In this document: positions 8,925 through 17,531 of the stretch, piece by piece
Layout of the letters: each line of letters starts with the position of its first letter
Position numbering within the stretch: position 1 is the first letter of the stretch
Origin: Spirochaetales bacterium
GTDB lineage: Bacteria > Spirochaetota > Spirochaetia > Treponematales > Treponemataceae
Reading direction: 5' to 3'
NCBI GenBank assembly: GCA_003252395.1
Contig: QKEL01000008.1
Coordinates: 124,001-188,000, forward strand
DNA length: 64,000 nt
Notes under the pieces: model-generated
Told to the model about the DNA's origin: nothing
The model's input: the letters and a program-made list of their open reading frames with translations, nothing else
Databases searched by the model: none
Translations under genes and position numbers: made by a program

Positions 8925-9965
8925 CTAGAAAAGATTCATTACCGTATCGGGCGATCCATGAAGGAACGCTTCAAACTGAGGGCTCGCGCCTTGCCGGAAA
9001 TACCGGGAAAGCTTGGCGAGGTCTTGAATGTTCTCACCGGAAACGCAAAATTGGATACAGCTGCCATGCTTAACTTTTCCCCACTTAAAGAGGGTATTGA
9101 TATCGACGATGCGCTCTCCGTCGTAATAAATGAATACCTGAAGCGCCGGATACTTGGCGTTATAGCTTCTGATAATCCGCTTCCATGCCTCCACGTTTCC
9201 GTTGTGAAAGAGCTCATTGGTGACCACCACCGAAACGAGGGGCGACATTTTCTTCGTGCCCGTGGAAGCGACCTGCGCGGGAGGGGGCGGCGCCACGATA
9301 CCCGAGGCGGCGACGGAAGCGGCCGGAGCGGGCATATCCGATTGAACTTGCCTTTTCGCCTTTGACTTGGCTGCGGCCGCTTTTTTCGGCGGCTTCGGTT
9401 CCGTCTTTTTCTTGGGAGCGACGAACGCATACGGGCCGCTTCCCAATCCCGCCGGTATTTTCGCCTTGTTTCCCTCAAGCAAATCGATAAACGCCAGTAT
9501 TGCCGAGTCAATCATTTTTGAGTCGGCGAGTTTTTGCTTTTCCGCGCCTGCGTAGACGATAACCAGCTCGTTTTTCCGAAAGCCCTCGATTATCGCCTGA
9601 CTATCGGGATTTTTGGGATTGACGACTATATAGCCAAGATCGGGATGGTGATAGCCAAGAACGAGGTCTAGGGCTTTCCAAGAGGACACTTCCTTAATGA
9701 GTGAAAGCGTATCCGCGGTAATGGATATGAGATTCCTGGATTTTGACCTATACTTCGCTTTTTCTATTAAAAGCATATTGATTACGGATTGAGTGCCCTC
9801 ATCCGTTAGTACCTTATCGACCAGTAGTTTATTTATCTGATCGGCGATGTTGTTTTTGGGCGAACAACTGTCGAGCAGATCGAGCGTGGCATTGATGTGT
9901 CGAACGGAAGAATTGAAACCTTCGCGGGTTGCTAAATTATTATAAAAACTCGTTCCTTCTATCAT
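8925..9965 (-). CDS. Hypothetical protein with C-terminal HPr-like domain
   Basis: Residues 1-180 are a mixed alpha/beta region I do not recognise. Residues about 185-238 are a Lys/Pro/Ala-rich linker (KKKTEPKPPKKAAAAKSKAK). Residues 240-325 align by eye along their full length with HPr of the sugar phosphotransferase system: strand VSVVVTN, His254 at the position of HPr His15, a helix, strand LQVFIYY, DINTLFKWGK matching SAKSLFKLQ (Thr291 at the Ser46 position), and HGSCIQFCVSGEN matching QGTVVTISAEGED, then the last helix. The Arg-Pro after the active His is not kept (HNGN). A GGGGG-type Shine-Dalgarno precedes the ATG, with a possible -10 box TATACT at 9991-9986. It sits between cfpA and the PPDK homologue, matching the TP0747 position as I recall. 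Confidence 0.7.
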   Translation of the reverse strand: MIEGTSFYNNLATREGFNSSVRHINATLDLLDSCSPKNNIADQINKLLVDKVLTDEGTQSVINMLLIEKAKYRSKSRNLISITADTLSLIKEVSSWKALDLVLGYHHPDLGYIVVNPKNPDSQAIIEGFRKNELVIVYAGAEKQKLADSKMIDSAILAFIDLLEGNKAKIPAGLGSGPYAFVAPKKKTEPKPPKKAAAAKSKAKRQVQSDMPAPAASVAASGIVAPPPPAQVASTGTKKMSPLVSVVVTNELFHNGNVEAWKRIIRSYNAKYPALQVFIYYDGERIVDINTLFKWGKVKHGSCIQFCVSGENIQDLAKLSRYFRQGASPQFEAFLHGSPDTVMNLF

Positions 9966-10006
9966 GCGTTTCCCCCTATTCCCCTAGTATAAAACATAGT
10001 TGCGTA

Positions 10007-10055
10007 AAAGCCATAAAAAAAACCCCCGAAACGATTGGTAATCGTTTTCGGGGGC
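10007..10055 (-). terminator. Intrinsic terminator of cfpA
   Basis: On the minus strand CCCCCGAAAACGAT pairs with ATCGTTTCGGGGG (one bulge) around a 5-nt loop and is followed by eight T residues. It separates cfpA from the HPr-like gene. Confidence 0.85.
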
Positions 10056-10075
10056 ATAAGTTCAACAAAAGAAAA

Positions 10076-12154
10076 TTAGATTTCCTTCAAGCCTTTCTTT
10101 CCGCGAGCGGTGGTGGTGGCGCGGGCTTTGCGACCGCGTCCGGAATCAACGACACCGGCCTTGGCGCTCTTCGCGGGCGCTCGGCCGCGCTTGGCGGGAG
10201 CGGGGGCCACGGCTTCTGCCTTGGGCGCCGCGATGGCGGGAGCCGCGGAGTCGTCGTTCAGCATATCAAGATACGCGGACCGACCGGAGGGCGTGCCGGC
10301 ACCGGGATCTTCGCCGGCCGGAACGTCGGTCGTGAAGGTCTGGGCGATATCGGCGCGAACCGTCGAGCGGCGGCGGCTGAACGAGGCAAATGCCGCGTCC
10401 TGGAATCCCTTGGATACGCCATGAAGGAACTCGTTGAGCACGTTAGCCATTCCGTCGAGCGTGGCTTTCTTTCGCTTGATCGAGGTGATGTCCACGTCGA
10501 GAAGAAGACCGGGCTGCAGGTGGAAGGGGTTGATGATGTAATCGAATTTGTTGAATTCGGTCTCAAGGAAGTCAAGGCGCTCTTCCATGACCCGGCGCTC
10601 GATCGGATACTGATAATCATACATGCCCTTGAGCTTGTTGCGCATGATAATCAGTCTCTTGCGGAGCTTGTCCTTCTCATAGAGATAGGTCCGGTTCATT
10701 TTTTCCACGTCGGTCTCGACGGGCTTGATGAAGGAGATCTCGTCCCATACCTTGGCGATATCCTCATAGAGGGGATCACCGGTGCGCTCCTTGATGTTTT
10801 TCCGGATCTTGCGCTTGTAGAGGGCGGCGAGATCCTTGAAATCGGTGACGCGGGTGAGGAACTTGGAATCCTCGTAGCGGGTCTCGAGAACGTCCCAGAG
10901 GTGTTCCACTTCGGTTTCGAAGGACTTAATCATCACCTCGTAGGCCTTGCGTTCCTCGTTCAGCTGCGCGTTGTCATAGTAGCGCAGGCGAATCTGATAA
11001 CGTTCGTCCGGGAGAAGGGCGGAATTGGTGTCGTCATACTCGCGAAGAATGAGCTCACGCGCGTTCTTCAGGTTTTCGATGTACTGATATCCCATCTTGG
11101 AAGTATCGAGGATCGAGGTAAGGGAGTTGATGGCCGTGTTGAAACCGCGGTTGCGGATATTCTCGATATCGATGATCTTCTTGAGATTCTCGCGGATATT
11201 GAGCTGATCATAGGTCGCGGGATCGATCTCGGCGCGGAGATTGTTGATGCGATCCATGAGTTCCTTGGCCATGACGTCATAGCGGCGGCTCTTGGGATTG
11301 TCGACATTATCGTCGGTGAGTTCGGTAACCTTGCGCATCTTGGCGAAGATGATCTCGCCATCGGAAAGTTCCTCGAGCCCCTGATCGATCCGCTCATCCT
11401 TGGTCTTCTCGATATACTTGTCGATCTCGTCCATGTAGTGCTTGGCGATAAGATCCTTGATCAGGTACTCGACGGTCGCCTGATAATGGAAAATCGGGCT
11501 GATAAGCTCGGAATCGAGGATGTTTACGGAGAGCTTTACGTCGGTAACGGTCTTCGGCTTGTAGATATTGTCCTTAAACGCGCATTTCACGATGGAATAG
11601 GCGTTCTCGCCGCGCACGAAGGCGCCAACGTCGGTTTTCTGGCGAAGGAGGGAGTTGGTGAGGGTCTCGAGATCGTTCACGCCGCGCTGGATATGTCCCT
11701 GCAGGTGACCGTACATATTGACCATCGACTTTTCAATTTCCCCGGTATTGAACTTGTCGGCGCCGCCAACTTCGTCGAGCAGCGTCGCGATCTCTTTCGG
11801 GGTATAGCGGTTCAGAACCTTCATTTCCTCGCGATCAACGAATCCGCGGACTTTTTTGAGCATTTCGTCCTCGGCGGTGACCATGTAGCGATTGAACATG
11901 TTCTGATAGTTCTGGTTGAAGTAGTTATAGAGCTTTTCCTTGAGACCGCCCATGACGTCCAGGCGTTCAAGAACCTCTTTCGGCAGCTTGGCGTTCAAAT
12001 GGTGCAGAACTTTGTTGGTTTCTTCTTCAAGGAGCTGGTTGACTTCCTTTTGCTGGTCGCGGTAATCCTGCGCAAGAGAGTTGCGGGAACCGACGGCGCT
12101 CGGTTTTTCAGGGTGAAAAACGTTGGGGCTCCGGGGCAGATCGATGCTTGCCAT
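10076..12154 (-). CDS. cfpA: Cytoplasmic filament protein A
   Basis: CfpA forms the ribbon of cytoplasmic filaments that runs under the inner membrane along the flagellar axis in treponemes and is needed for normal cell division and chromosome handling. The 692-residue product matches the family in length and character: long charged helices with coiled-coil potential throughout and the N-terminal [20 protein letters not shown]. The family is essentially treponemal, so this gene is the best taxonomic marker here. The C-terminus (about 640-692) is a low-complexity Ala/Pro/Lys/Arg tail ([14 protein letters not shown] and ARGKKG). An AAGGAGAT Shine-Dalgarno lies 7 nt before the ATG. It has a strong promoter with an A13 tract, fitting an abundant structural protein. 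Confidence 0.9.
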   Translation of the reverse strand: MASIDLPRSPNVFHPEKPSAVGSRNSLAQDYRDQQKEVNQLLEEETNKVLHHLNAKLPKEVLERLDVMGGLKEKLYNYFNQNYQNMFNRYMVTAEDEMLKKVRGFVDREEMKVLNRYTPKEIATLLDEVGGADKFNTGEIEKSMVNMYGHLQGHIQRGVNDLETLTNSLLRQKTDVGAFVRGENAYSIVKCAFKDNIYKPKTVTDVKLSVNILDSELISPIFHYQATVEYLIKDLIAKHYMDEIDKYIEKTKDERIDQGLEELSDGEIIFAKMRKVTELTDDNVDNPKSRRYDVMAKELMDRINNLRAEIDPATYDQLNIRENLKKIIDIENIRNRGFNTAINSLTSILDTSKMGYQYIENLKNARELILREYDDTNSALLPDERYQIRLRYYDNAQLNEERKAYEVMIKSFETEVEHLWDVLETRYEDSKFLTRVTDFKDLAALYKRKIRKNIKERTGDPLYEDIAKVWDEISFIKPVETDVEKMNRTYLYEKDKLRKRLIIMRNKLKGMYDYQYPIERRVMEERLDFLETEFNKFDYIINPFHLQPGLLLDVDITSIKRKKATLDGMANVLNEFLHGVSKGFQDAAFASFSRRRSTVRADIAQTFTTDVPAGEDPGAGTPSGRSAYLDMLNDDSAAPAIAAPKAEAVAPAPAKRGRAPAKSAKAGVVDSGRGRKARATTTARGKKGLKEI

Positions 12155-12209
12155 ATTTCTATCTCCTTATATCACTCAATTCGTGTACAAATACTGAATG
12201 TCAATTTTC

Positions 12210-12253
12210 ATTATAATCATCCTCTAGATTATGTAAAGCATTTTTTTTTTTTT
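12210..12253 (-). promoter_or_regulatory. cfpA promoter with A13 tract
   Basis: On the minus strand: a run of 13 A residues (12253-12241), then TTTACA (12237-12232), a 16-bp spacer and TATAAT (12215-12210). The A-tract immediately before the -35 box has the position of an UP element. A homopolymer this long can also vary in length by slippage. Confidence 0.75.
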
Positions 12254-12316
12254 GTAAGATGCAAAAACGGTATTAATAGTATAAACTGGAAAAAAGACAA
12301 AAACGCGGAGAAACCC

Positions 12317-13258
12317 ATGTCAGGAAAGAATATTTTTACCGCCGCGCTGCTCGGTATGGCCTTGTTGGGAACCACGGCATTCTCGGGAGAAAGGACCATA
12401 CCGGTAGATATATTCCTCATGGTGGACAAATCCCTGTCCATGGCGGAAGACGGCAAATTCGACGGTCTTCATACCTGGGTCACGGGCCATTTGGTGACCC
12501 AGATGCTTATCCCCGGCGATCGAATCAGCGTATGGGAATTTTACGGCCGGGCCGAACGGGTCCTGGATACGGTGATACCCGAAAGCGGCGATACTGCACC
12601 GGTGGTAAAGGCTATCGACGGAATCGTGCCCGACGGGGAGTACACCGATATCGGCCTGGCGCTGGATACCATCAGGGAGGCGATTGCCGATTGGGGCGAT
12701 CCGGACCGGCTTAAAATACTGTATATGCTGACTGACCTGAAGCAGGAAGCGCCTTGGTCATCCCGCTACGCGGGGGTAGAAGAACGGTATGACAGTCCAT
12801 ACCTCGCGGAAGCGAGAATTCTCACCCATGGCAATTGGTATGAGATAACCCTTGACATGAATATCCAGGATCAGGTGGTGGAAGAAACGAAGAAACTGTA
12901 TTCCTCCATTTTGCGGGCATCTTCGGAACCCCGGGACGAGTCCTTCGACGGCGCATCCGGTTCCGCCGATTTCGCGGATTCCCCTAACACCGGGGAAGAT
13001 GAGGGCAATTCGGCCCCGGCAACCCTCGGCGAGGAAGCGCGGGACGGCGAACAAAGCGCCGGAAGCGCCGAGGCAAAACCCGAAAAAAACGGGAAGGATT
13101 CGGTAAAGGACGGCGCACGCGCCGACCAGGGCCCCCTACCCCTGATCGCCGGCCTTGTGATATTATGCGTTGCCGCCGCAGGTCTGGGAATCGTGATCGC
13201 GCGGGCTCACTCCCGTAAGAAACGGAAGGAAGAATCGAAACCCTCTCTGGATGCATAA
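12317..13258 (+). CDS. vWA-domain membrane protein (Tp0750-like)
   Basis: 313 residues: signal peptide (1-22), a von Willebrand factor A domain (about 27-200), an acidic low-complexity stalk (about 205-275) and a C-terminal transmembrane helix (about 278-302) with a basic stop-transfer. The MIDAS metal site looks complete: D-K-S-L-S near residue 36, the Thr in GEYTDIG, and the Asp in LTDLK. The domain would face the periplasm. The next gene overlaps it by one base and is pallilysin-like, so the pair resembles Tp0750/Tp0751, whose products in T. pallidum act on host coagulation and matrix proteins. A GGAG Shine-Dalgarno precedes ATG. It is divergent from cfpA, sharing a 162-bp intergenic region. 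Confidence 0.75.
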   Translation: MSGKNIFTAALLGMALLGTTAFSGERTIPVDIFLMVDKSLSMAEDGKFDGLHTWVTGHLVTQMLIPGDRISVWEFYGRAERVLDTVIPESGDTAPVVKAIDGIVPDGEYTDIGLALDTIREAIADWGDPDRLKILYMLTDLKQEAPWSSRYAGVEERYDSPYLAEARILTHGNWYEITLDMNIQDQVVEETKKLYSSILRASSEPRDESFDGASGSADFADSPNTGEDEGNSAPATLGEEARDGEQSAGSAEAKPEKNGKDSVKDGARADQGPLPLIAGLVILCVAAAGLGIVIARAHSRKKRKEESKPSLDA

Positions 13259-14742
13259 TGAAACGCGTTTTTTTCGGAATTCTCTTTGCCCTGCTCGCGG
13301 GACTGTTCATTTGGCTTTTCCTGAACCGGCAAACCCTCTCTTCCACCGGTTCCGTACGACAGCAGCCCCGAACCGTGATTCCGGCCACCACGGTAAGTTC
13401 TGCCGGTAACGCCGATACCGATGTTGCCGCGACGTCGTACGACGAATCGAAAATACAGCCATTGGTGCCCTTAGCCAACGACGAGACGTTTCTACAGGCC
13501 ATTACCGGCGATTTAAACCATGACGGCACCGCAGACCAGATTTGCGCCGTGAAAAACGTGACCGATTCAGCTATCTACTTAATCCCGGGACTGCAAAACC
13601 CGGCTACCGGGGAATACTTCCGGGGAACGGCCCTCAAGACGGGCGTTACCCAATCGCGGACGCTTCTCTTCTATATTACTGATATAATCGGCGACCATTC
13701 CGACGCCTTGGTATATTCGGGAATGACGGGCGATAATCTCCAATTGTTGGCCGTGTACCTTCCCTCCATCACGGCCCAGGGGAAAATCGAGTATCGGGCG
13801 GTCGCTGACCTTCGCTCCGACGGACCGATAACCATCAAGGAGATTTCCAGATACGAGGCCTATGATTTGGGACTCACGTCCGGGGAAAGCTATCCCATAA
13901 TAACCTACAGTTCCGATCCGGAAGCCCCGCAGACCCTGGATCAGGTAGAACGTACCTATCAGTGGGATAAAATCCTCAAGCGATACACGCAAATATCCGA
14001 GGTGCGAATTACCGGGAAAAAAATCGAAAGCACCCTGCTCCGCCAATTGCAGGGCGGGGATATCGATTCTTTTAAGCGCTTTCTTACCGGTTTGTGGTAT
14101 CGGTCCCCGTCAACGGAGGGCGACCAGACCCTGTATCTCTTTTATGACGCGACCACCGACGAGTTCGTATTCAACAACGGGGCGACCGAGGAAATCTATC
14201 AAATTGATTCCATCGTTTCGCGGCGGTACGGCGTGTATTTGACCACCCGAAACAGATCGATTTCCAGCATCAGGCGCCTCATCGATATCGAACTCAGCGC
14301 GGCCGACGAAATCAGGATAAAAATCCAGGAAGACGTGAAGTTGAAGATCGGCGTGGCTTCCGATTGGGACGGCATTTACAGAAAGATGTCGGGAGCCCCC
14401 TCGAAACCCGCCGACCAGGGCGAAAACGCCGTTTCGGCGATAAAGGAAATGATCGGCGGGGCCGCGGATTGGAAGGCCGTTGACGGAACGACCTTAACCT
14501 TTCAGCAATCGGAATACTATCTTGCCGGTCCGGCTTCGGCGGAACGCGGCATATGGGCGATACTGGAAGTGGGAGAAAGCGCGGTTATGCAGTTGCGCCC
14601 GTATGGCGACAAGGCCGTATCCCGCTTCTACCGGGTAAGCCGCACCAAGTCGGGATTCCTGATGGAAAGCGTTACCATTTCCATGAAAGGGCTTTCGGTT
14701 ACCGGCGAAAGCAGCGTTGAATACGCCGCCGGAACGCCCTAA
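13258..14742 (+). CDS. Pallilysin-related membrane-anchored protein
   Basis: 494 residues with an N-terminal signal-anchor (about 3-22), a Thr/Ser-rich spacer and a large beta-rich exported region. The part around residues 85-100 (GDLNHDGTADQI) resembles an EF-hand-like or FG-GAP-type calcium loop and is followed by alternating hydrophobic strands. No HEXXH zinc-protease motif is present, so the proteolysis reported for T. pallidum pallilysin is not predicted. The family call rests mainly on gene context (immediately after a vWA gene beside cfpA) and general architecture, so it is moderate. TAATG overlap with the vWA gene indicates coupling and probably a joint function. Confidence 0.55.
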   Translation: MKRVFFGILFALLAGLFIWLFLNRQTLSSTGSVRQQPRTVIPATTVSSAGNADTDVAATSYDESKIQPLVPLANDETFLQAITGDLNHDGTADQICAVKNVTDSAIYLIPGLQNPATGEYFRGTALKTGVTQSRTLLFYITDIIGDHSDALVYSGMTGDNLQLLAVYLPSITAQGKIEYRAVADLRSDGPITIKEISRYEAYDLGLTSGESYPIITYSSDPEAPQTLDQVERTYQWDKILKRYTQISEVRITGKKIESTLLRQLQGGDIDSFKRFLTGLWYRSPSTEGDQTLYLFYDATTDEFVFNNGATEEIYQIDSIVSRRYGVYLTTRNRSISSIRRLIDIELSAADEIRIKIQEDVKLKIGVASDWDGIYRKMSGAPSKPADQGENAVSAIKEMIGGAADWKAVDGTTLTFQQSEYYLAGPASAERGIWAILEVGESAVMQLRPYGDKAVSRFYRVSRTKSGFLMESVTISMKGLSVTGESSVEYAAGTP

Positions 14743-14750
14743 ACCGCGTT

Positions 14751-15842
14751 TCATTCCGTAACGAGATAGCTTTCGAAGCCGGCGTTTTTTAAGCGCGCGG
14801 CGACGGTTCCCTCCGCGTTCTCGGGAACCAGGACTGCAAAGTATACCGTGCCGCTCGGCCGCTTCTCCTCGCGGATCACGGGTTGAAAGCCCGCCTTTTT
14901 GAGCGCAGCGACTAAGTCATCCGCATATTCGCGATTCTTGAAAAAACCCGTCTGTTGCCAGCTCTTTTCGGCCTTTGGGGATTCGGCCTTTGGGGATTCG
15001 GCCTTAGGGGATTCGGCCGGTTCCGCGGGGGCCGGGGCTTTCACGGCGGAGGGACCGGATACCGAGGGAACGACGGAACCCGCTGCGGCGAATTCCGCGA
15101 CTTTCGCCTCGTTTCTGGGCATGAGATACCAGAACGTTCCGGCTGAAAGCCCCATCTTTCCGTTGAGAACGGCGGCCTCGGGCGAATTGGGCCAGTTGGT
15201 TAATACTGCCTTTCGCGCGGCCTGGTCGCCTTCCGCCCACCATAGGGTAAAATTGAGCGCGGGGCCCCACTCGTTAAAACGGGGATTGCCGGCCAGAGAG
15301 CGCATGGCGTCCAGCGCGGGAGCGCGTTCGCCCTGATTCAGGTTTATCCAGGCGGCGTATGCCCTGGCGCGATTGAGCGTTCTATCGTCGAAAGAAGTCA
15401 AAGTTACCGCGCGCACGATGGAATCGGCGCCCTCAACGTCGCCGGTAGCCATGAGGCACCGGGCCGAGTCGAGCAACAGGGAGTCATCCCGGGCGGCGGG
15501 ATCGGCGAAGGCCGCGTCGTGATAATGCGTAGCCGCGGCGGCCACGCGGCCGCACCGCTCCGCGTAATCGGCAAGGGCGGCGAGGAGGAATTTCCGGTCG
15601 GCCTTGGTACCGGCAGCCCCTGCCTTGGAGGAAAGCTCGGCGATGACCGAATCGGCGTCGGTTTTCGCGATAGCCGTTTCCAGGCTTTTTTTCGCCGCGG
15701 CGCTGGCCGATTCTGGCGCGACGGAACCGGATTGCGCGTACAGACGGGCGGAAGCGCATCCGGCGCAGACGAGAAGGATAAGCGCGATACGGGCCCCGAG
15801 GGGAAACCGAGATGCGAACAAACGGGAATCGGTCAGGTTCAT
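14751..15842 (-). CDS. SPOR-domain lipoprotein with TPR-like repeats
   Basis: 363 residues. The N-terminus ends in a lipobox LLVCAGC (Cys29), so it is probably lipid-anchored in the periplasm. Residues about 45-250 are alanine-rich helical repeats resembling TPRs. Residues 290-300 hold three tandem ESPKA units. Residues about 296-363 form a SPOR domain (WQQTGFFKNREYADDL, then AALKKAGF and RLKNAGFESYLV), which in known cases binds denuded peptidoglycan at division sites. The start overlaps the stop of the LapA-like gene (ATGA). Last gene of the folD operon. It ends only 8 bp from the convergent pallilysin-related gene. Confidence 0.75.
   Translation of the reverse strand: MNLTDSRLFASRFPLGARIALILLVCAGCASARLYAQSGSVAPESASAAAKKSLETAIAKTDADSVIAELSSKAGAAGTKADRKFLLAALADYAERCGRVAAAATHYHDAAFADPAARDDSLLLDSARCLMATGDVEGADSIVRAVTLTSFDDRTLNRARAYAAWINLNQGERAPALDAMRSLAGNPRFNEWGPALNFTLWWAEGDQAARKAVLTNWPNSPEAAVLNGKMGLSAGTFWYLMPRNEAKVAEFAAAGSVVPSVSGPSAVKAPAPAEPAESPKAESPKAESPKAEKSWQQTGFFKNREYADDLVAALKKAGFQPVIREEKRPSGTVYFAVLVPENAEGTVAARLKNAGFESYLVTE
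14967..15017. repeat. 15-bp tandem repeat encoding ESPKA
   Basis: About three copies of a 15-bp unit (GATTCGGCCTTTGGG, one copy with a single change) encode consecutive Glu-Ser-Pro-Lys-Ala units in the linker before the SPOR domain. Copy number may vary between strains without shifting the frame. Confidence 0.8.
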
Positions 15843-16174
15843 TCAAATCCTTCCGGGTCCTGAAATCTGGTTTTACCTCGGCGCGGCTTTGATTGCGCAT
15901 GAAAATCCGCGTCTTTCCGGCCCGCGGAATGCGAAAGCGAGCCGACCTGGCGACGGGAATCGCCTTTCGAGCGGTCGCCCTTACGGCCCCGGATCTTAAA
16001 CGGTAAAGAGGCGCATACGCCGGCGGTAAAGGCGAACAAAAGGCTTACGAAGATCGGAACGTCGCGAAAGGTCCCGAAAACCCAAGAAATATCGCAGCGA
16101 TTGTCAAGATTAAACCCGATGAAGAAGGTCGTCGCGAGCAGAGTCACCAGAAAGAGTATCAGTTTCCAGGGCAT
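15839..16174 (-). CDS. LapA-like small membrane protein
   Basis: 111 residues with two transmembrane helices (about 5-22 and 40-60) followed by a basic, disordered cytoplasmic tail. The layout (WKLILFLVTLL, then FIGFNLDN and a second helix) is that of the LapA/DUF1049 family, whose role in envelope assembly is only partly known. A GGAGG Shine-Dalgarno sits 6 nt upstream, inside miaB, and supports the ATG at 16174 despite a 65-nt overlap with the miaB 3' end. Confidence 0.65.
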   Translation of the reverse strand: MPWKLILFLVTLLATTFFIGFNLDNRCDISWVFGTFRDVPIFVSLLFAFTAGVCASLPFKIRGRKGDRSKGDSRRQVGSLSHSAGRKDADFHAQSKPRRGKTRFQDPEGFE

Positions 16175-17531
16175 CGTTCGCCTCCAGTTCCGTTTTGATT
16201 ATTTTCGCACGGAACGTCCGCCCCCGCAAGCCGGTCAGTTCCGCGAGCACGAAATGCCCGAATAAGGCGCTATCCTGCTTACCCGCGAATACCACCATTT
16301 CGCCCATCTCGGTATGCCCGAAAAGCTCGTCTGGGTCGTTTCGGGAAAAGGATTCCACGAGGACGATCAGGCGACTGCCGACCCGGGACCGCATGCGTTC
16401 GGCGCTGATCTTGTGCTGCAGCTTGATAACGCGGTCCAAGCGCTCTTTTTTCACCGCGTCGGGGACGCGGTTGGGCATGGAAAAGGCCGTGGTGCCTTCC
16501 CGCGGATTGTAATGGTACATATAGGCGGCGTCGAAGGCGACGGTTTCTATGAGATCGAGCGTATCCTGGAGGTCCGCCTCGGTTTCCCCGGGGAAGCCGA
16601 CGAGAATATCGGTCGAGAGGGTCGCGTCGGGAATTCGGGAGCGTATACGGTCCACGAGGGCCAAATAGTCTTCCCGGGCGTATTTCCGGTTCATATCGGA
16701 CAGGATGCGGTTTGAACCGTGCTGTACGGGTAAATGGATGAAACGGCACAAGACCCGCTCGCGGGCGATAGTGTCGATGAGGGCGTCGGAGAAATCCTTG
16801 GGATGACTCGACATGAAACGAATCCACCGGATTTTCCCCTTTTGCTCCACGCGTCGGGCGATACGCTCGAGAAGGCCGGGAAAGTCGACGATCGTTCCGC
16901 TTTCCGGGTCGGTCCAACGGTAGGAATTCACGTTTTGACCCAAGAGCGTTACCTCGCGCACGCCCCGATCGGCCAAGTCGTCGAATTCCGAGAGAATTTC
17001 CGGGAGCCCCCGCGACACTTCCCTGCCGCGAACGTACGGGACGATGCAATAGGTACAAAAATTATTGCACCCGTTCATGATGGGCACGAAGGATTGAAAC
17101 GCGCCCGCCTCGTAGGAGGAAGGGGCGAACCAGTATGAATTGACGGGCGTTTCGTCCACGGCTTCGTATTCGCCGCCGGCGGCGACGGAACGGAAAATGT
17201 CGGAAAAGCGGTTTCGCTCGAACATGCCGACAACGTAATCCACGGCGGGGAATTTCGCGCGGAATTCCTCGTGAAGCCGCTCCGCCATGCAGCCCATGAC
17301 GAGGAGCGTGAAGGAACGCTGGCGCTTCAGGGCGGCGAAATGCGCGATACGGCCCGCAACGCGGGTTTCCGCGGTGATTCGGACCGAACAGGTATTGAGG
17401 ATCACCAGATCCGCCCGTTCCGCTTCAGGGGCGGGCTCCCATCCGAGTTCGACGAGAAGCCGTTCCACCGAGGCGGATTCGGCCTGGTTCATTTGACAGC
17501 CGTATGTCTCAAAGAAAAAGGTCATGGTCAT
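16110..17531 (-). CDS. miaB: tRNA-2-methylthio-N6-dimethylallyladenosine synthase MiaB
   Basis: Radical-SAM methylthiotransferase that thiolates and methylates isopentenyl-A37 of tRNAs reading UNN codons. The UPF0004 domain supplies three cysteines (YGCQMN, NTCSVR, MGCMAE), the radical-SAM cluster is CNNFCTYC followed by IVPYVRGREVSR, and a TRAM-like domain ends the protein (about 380-445). 473 residues is a little long because of a non-conserved acidic C-terminal extension that overlaps the next gene. The product is MiaB and not MtaB or RimO, judged by the NTCSVR and YVRGREVSR forms. The ATG overlaps the folE2 stop by 4 nt. Confidence 0.92.
   Translation of the reverse strand: MTMTFFFETYGCQMNQAESASVERLLVELGWEPAPEAERADLVILNTCSVRITAETRVAGRIAHFAALKRQRSFTLLVMGCMAERLHEEFRAKFPAVDYVVGMFERNRFSDIFRSVAAGGEYEAVDETPVNSYWFAPSSYEAGAFQSFVPIMNGCNNFCTYCIVPYVRGREVSRGLPEILSEFDDLADRGVREVTLLGQNVNSYRWTDPESGTIVDFPGLLERIARRVEQKGKIRWIRFMSSHPKDFSDALIDTIARERVLCRFIHLPVQHGSNRILSDMNRKYAREDYLALVDRIRSRIPDATLSTDILVGFPGETEADLQDTLDLIETVAFDAAYMYHYNPREGTTAFSMPNRVPDAVKKERLDRVIKLQHKISAERMRSRVGSRLIVLVESFSRNDPDELFGHTEMGEMVVFAGKQDSALFGHFVLAELTGLRGRTFRAKIIKTELEANDALETDTLSGDSARDDLLHRV

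Noticed and set aside
9929..12316. Very long plus-strand open frame opposite cfpA that runs into the vWA gene
   Set aside because: It is the antisense shadow of cfpA; its translation is low-complexity hydrophobic/glycine text without family motifs. The real gene in this frame begins at 12317 with a Shine-Dalgarno and signal peptide.
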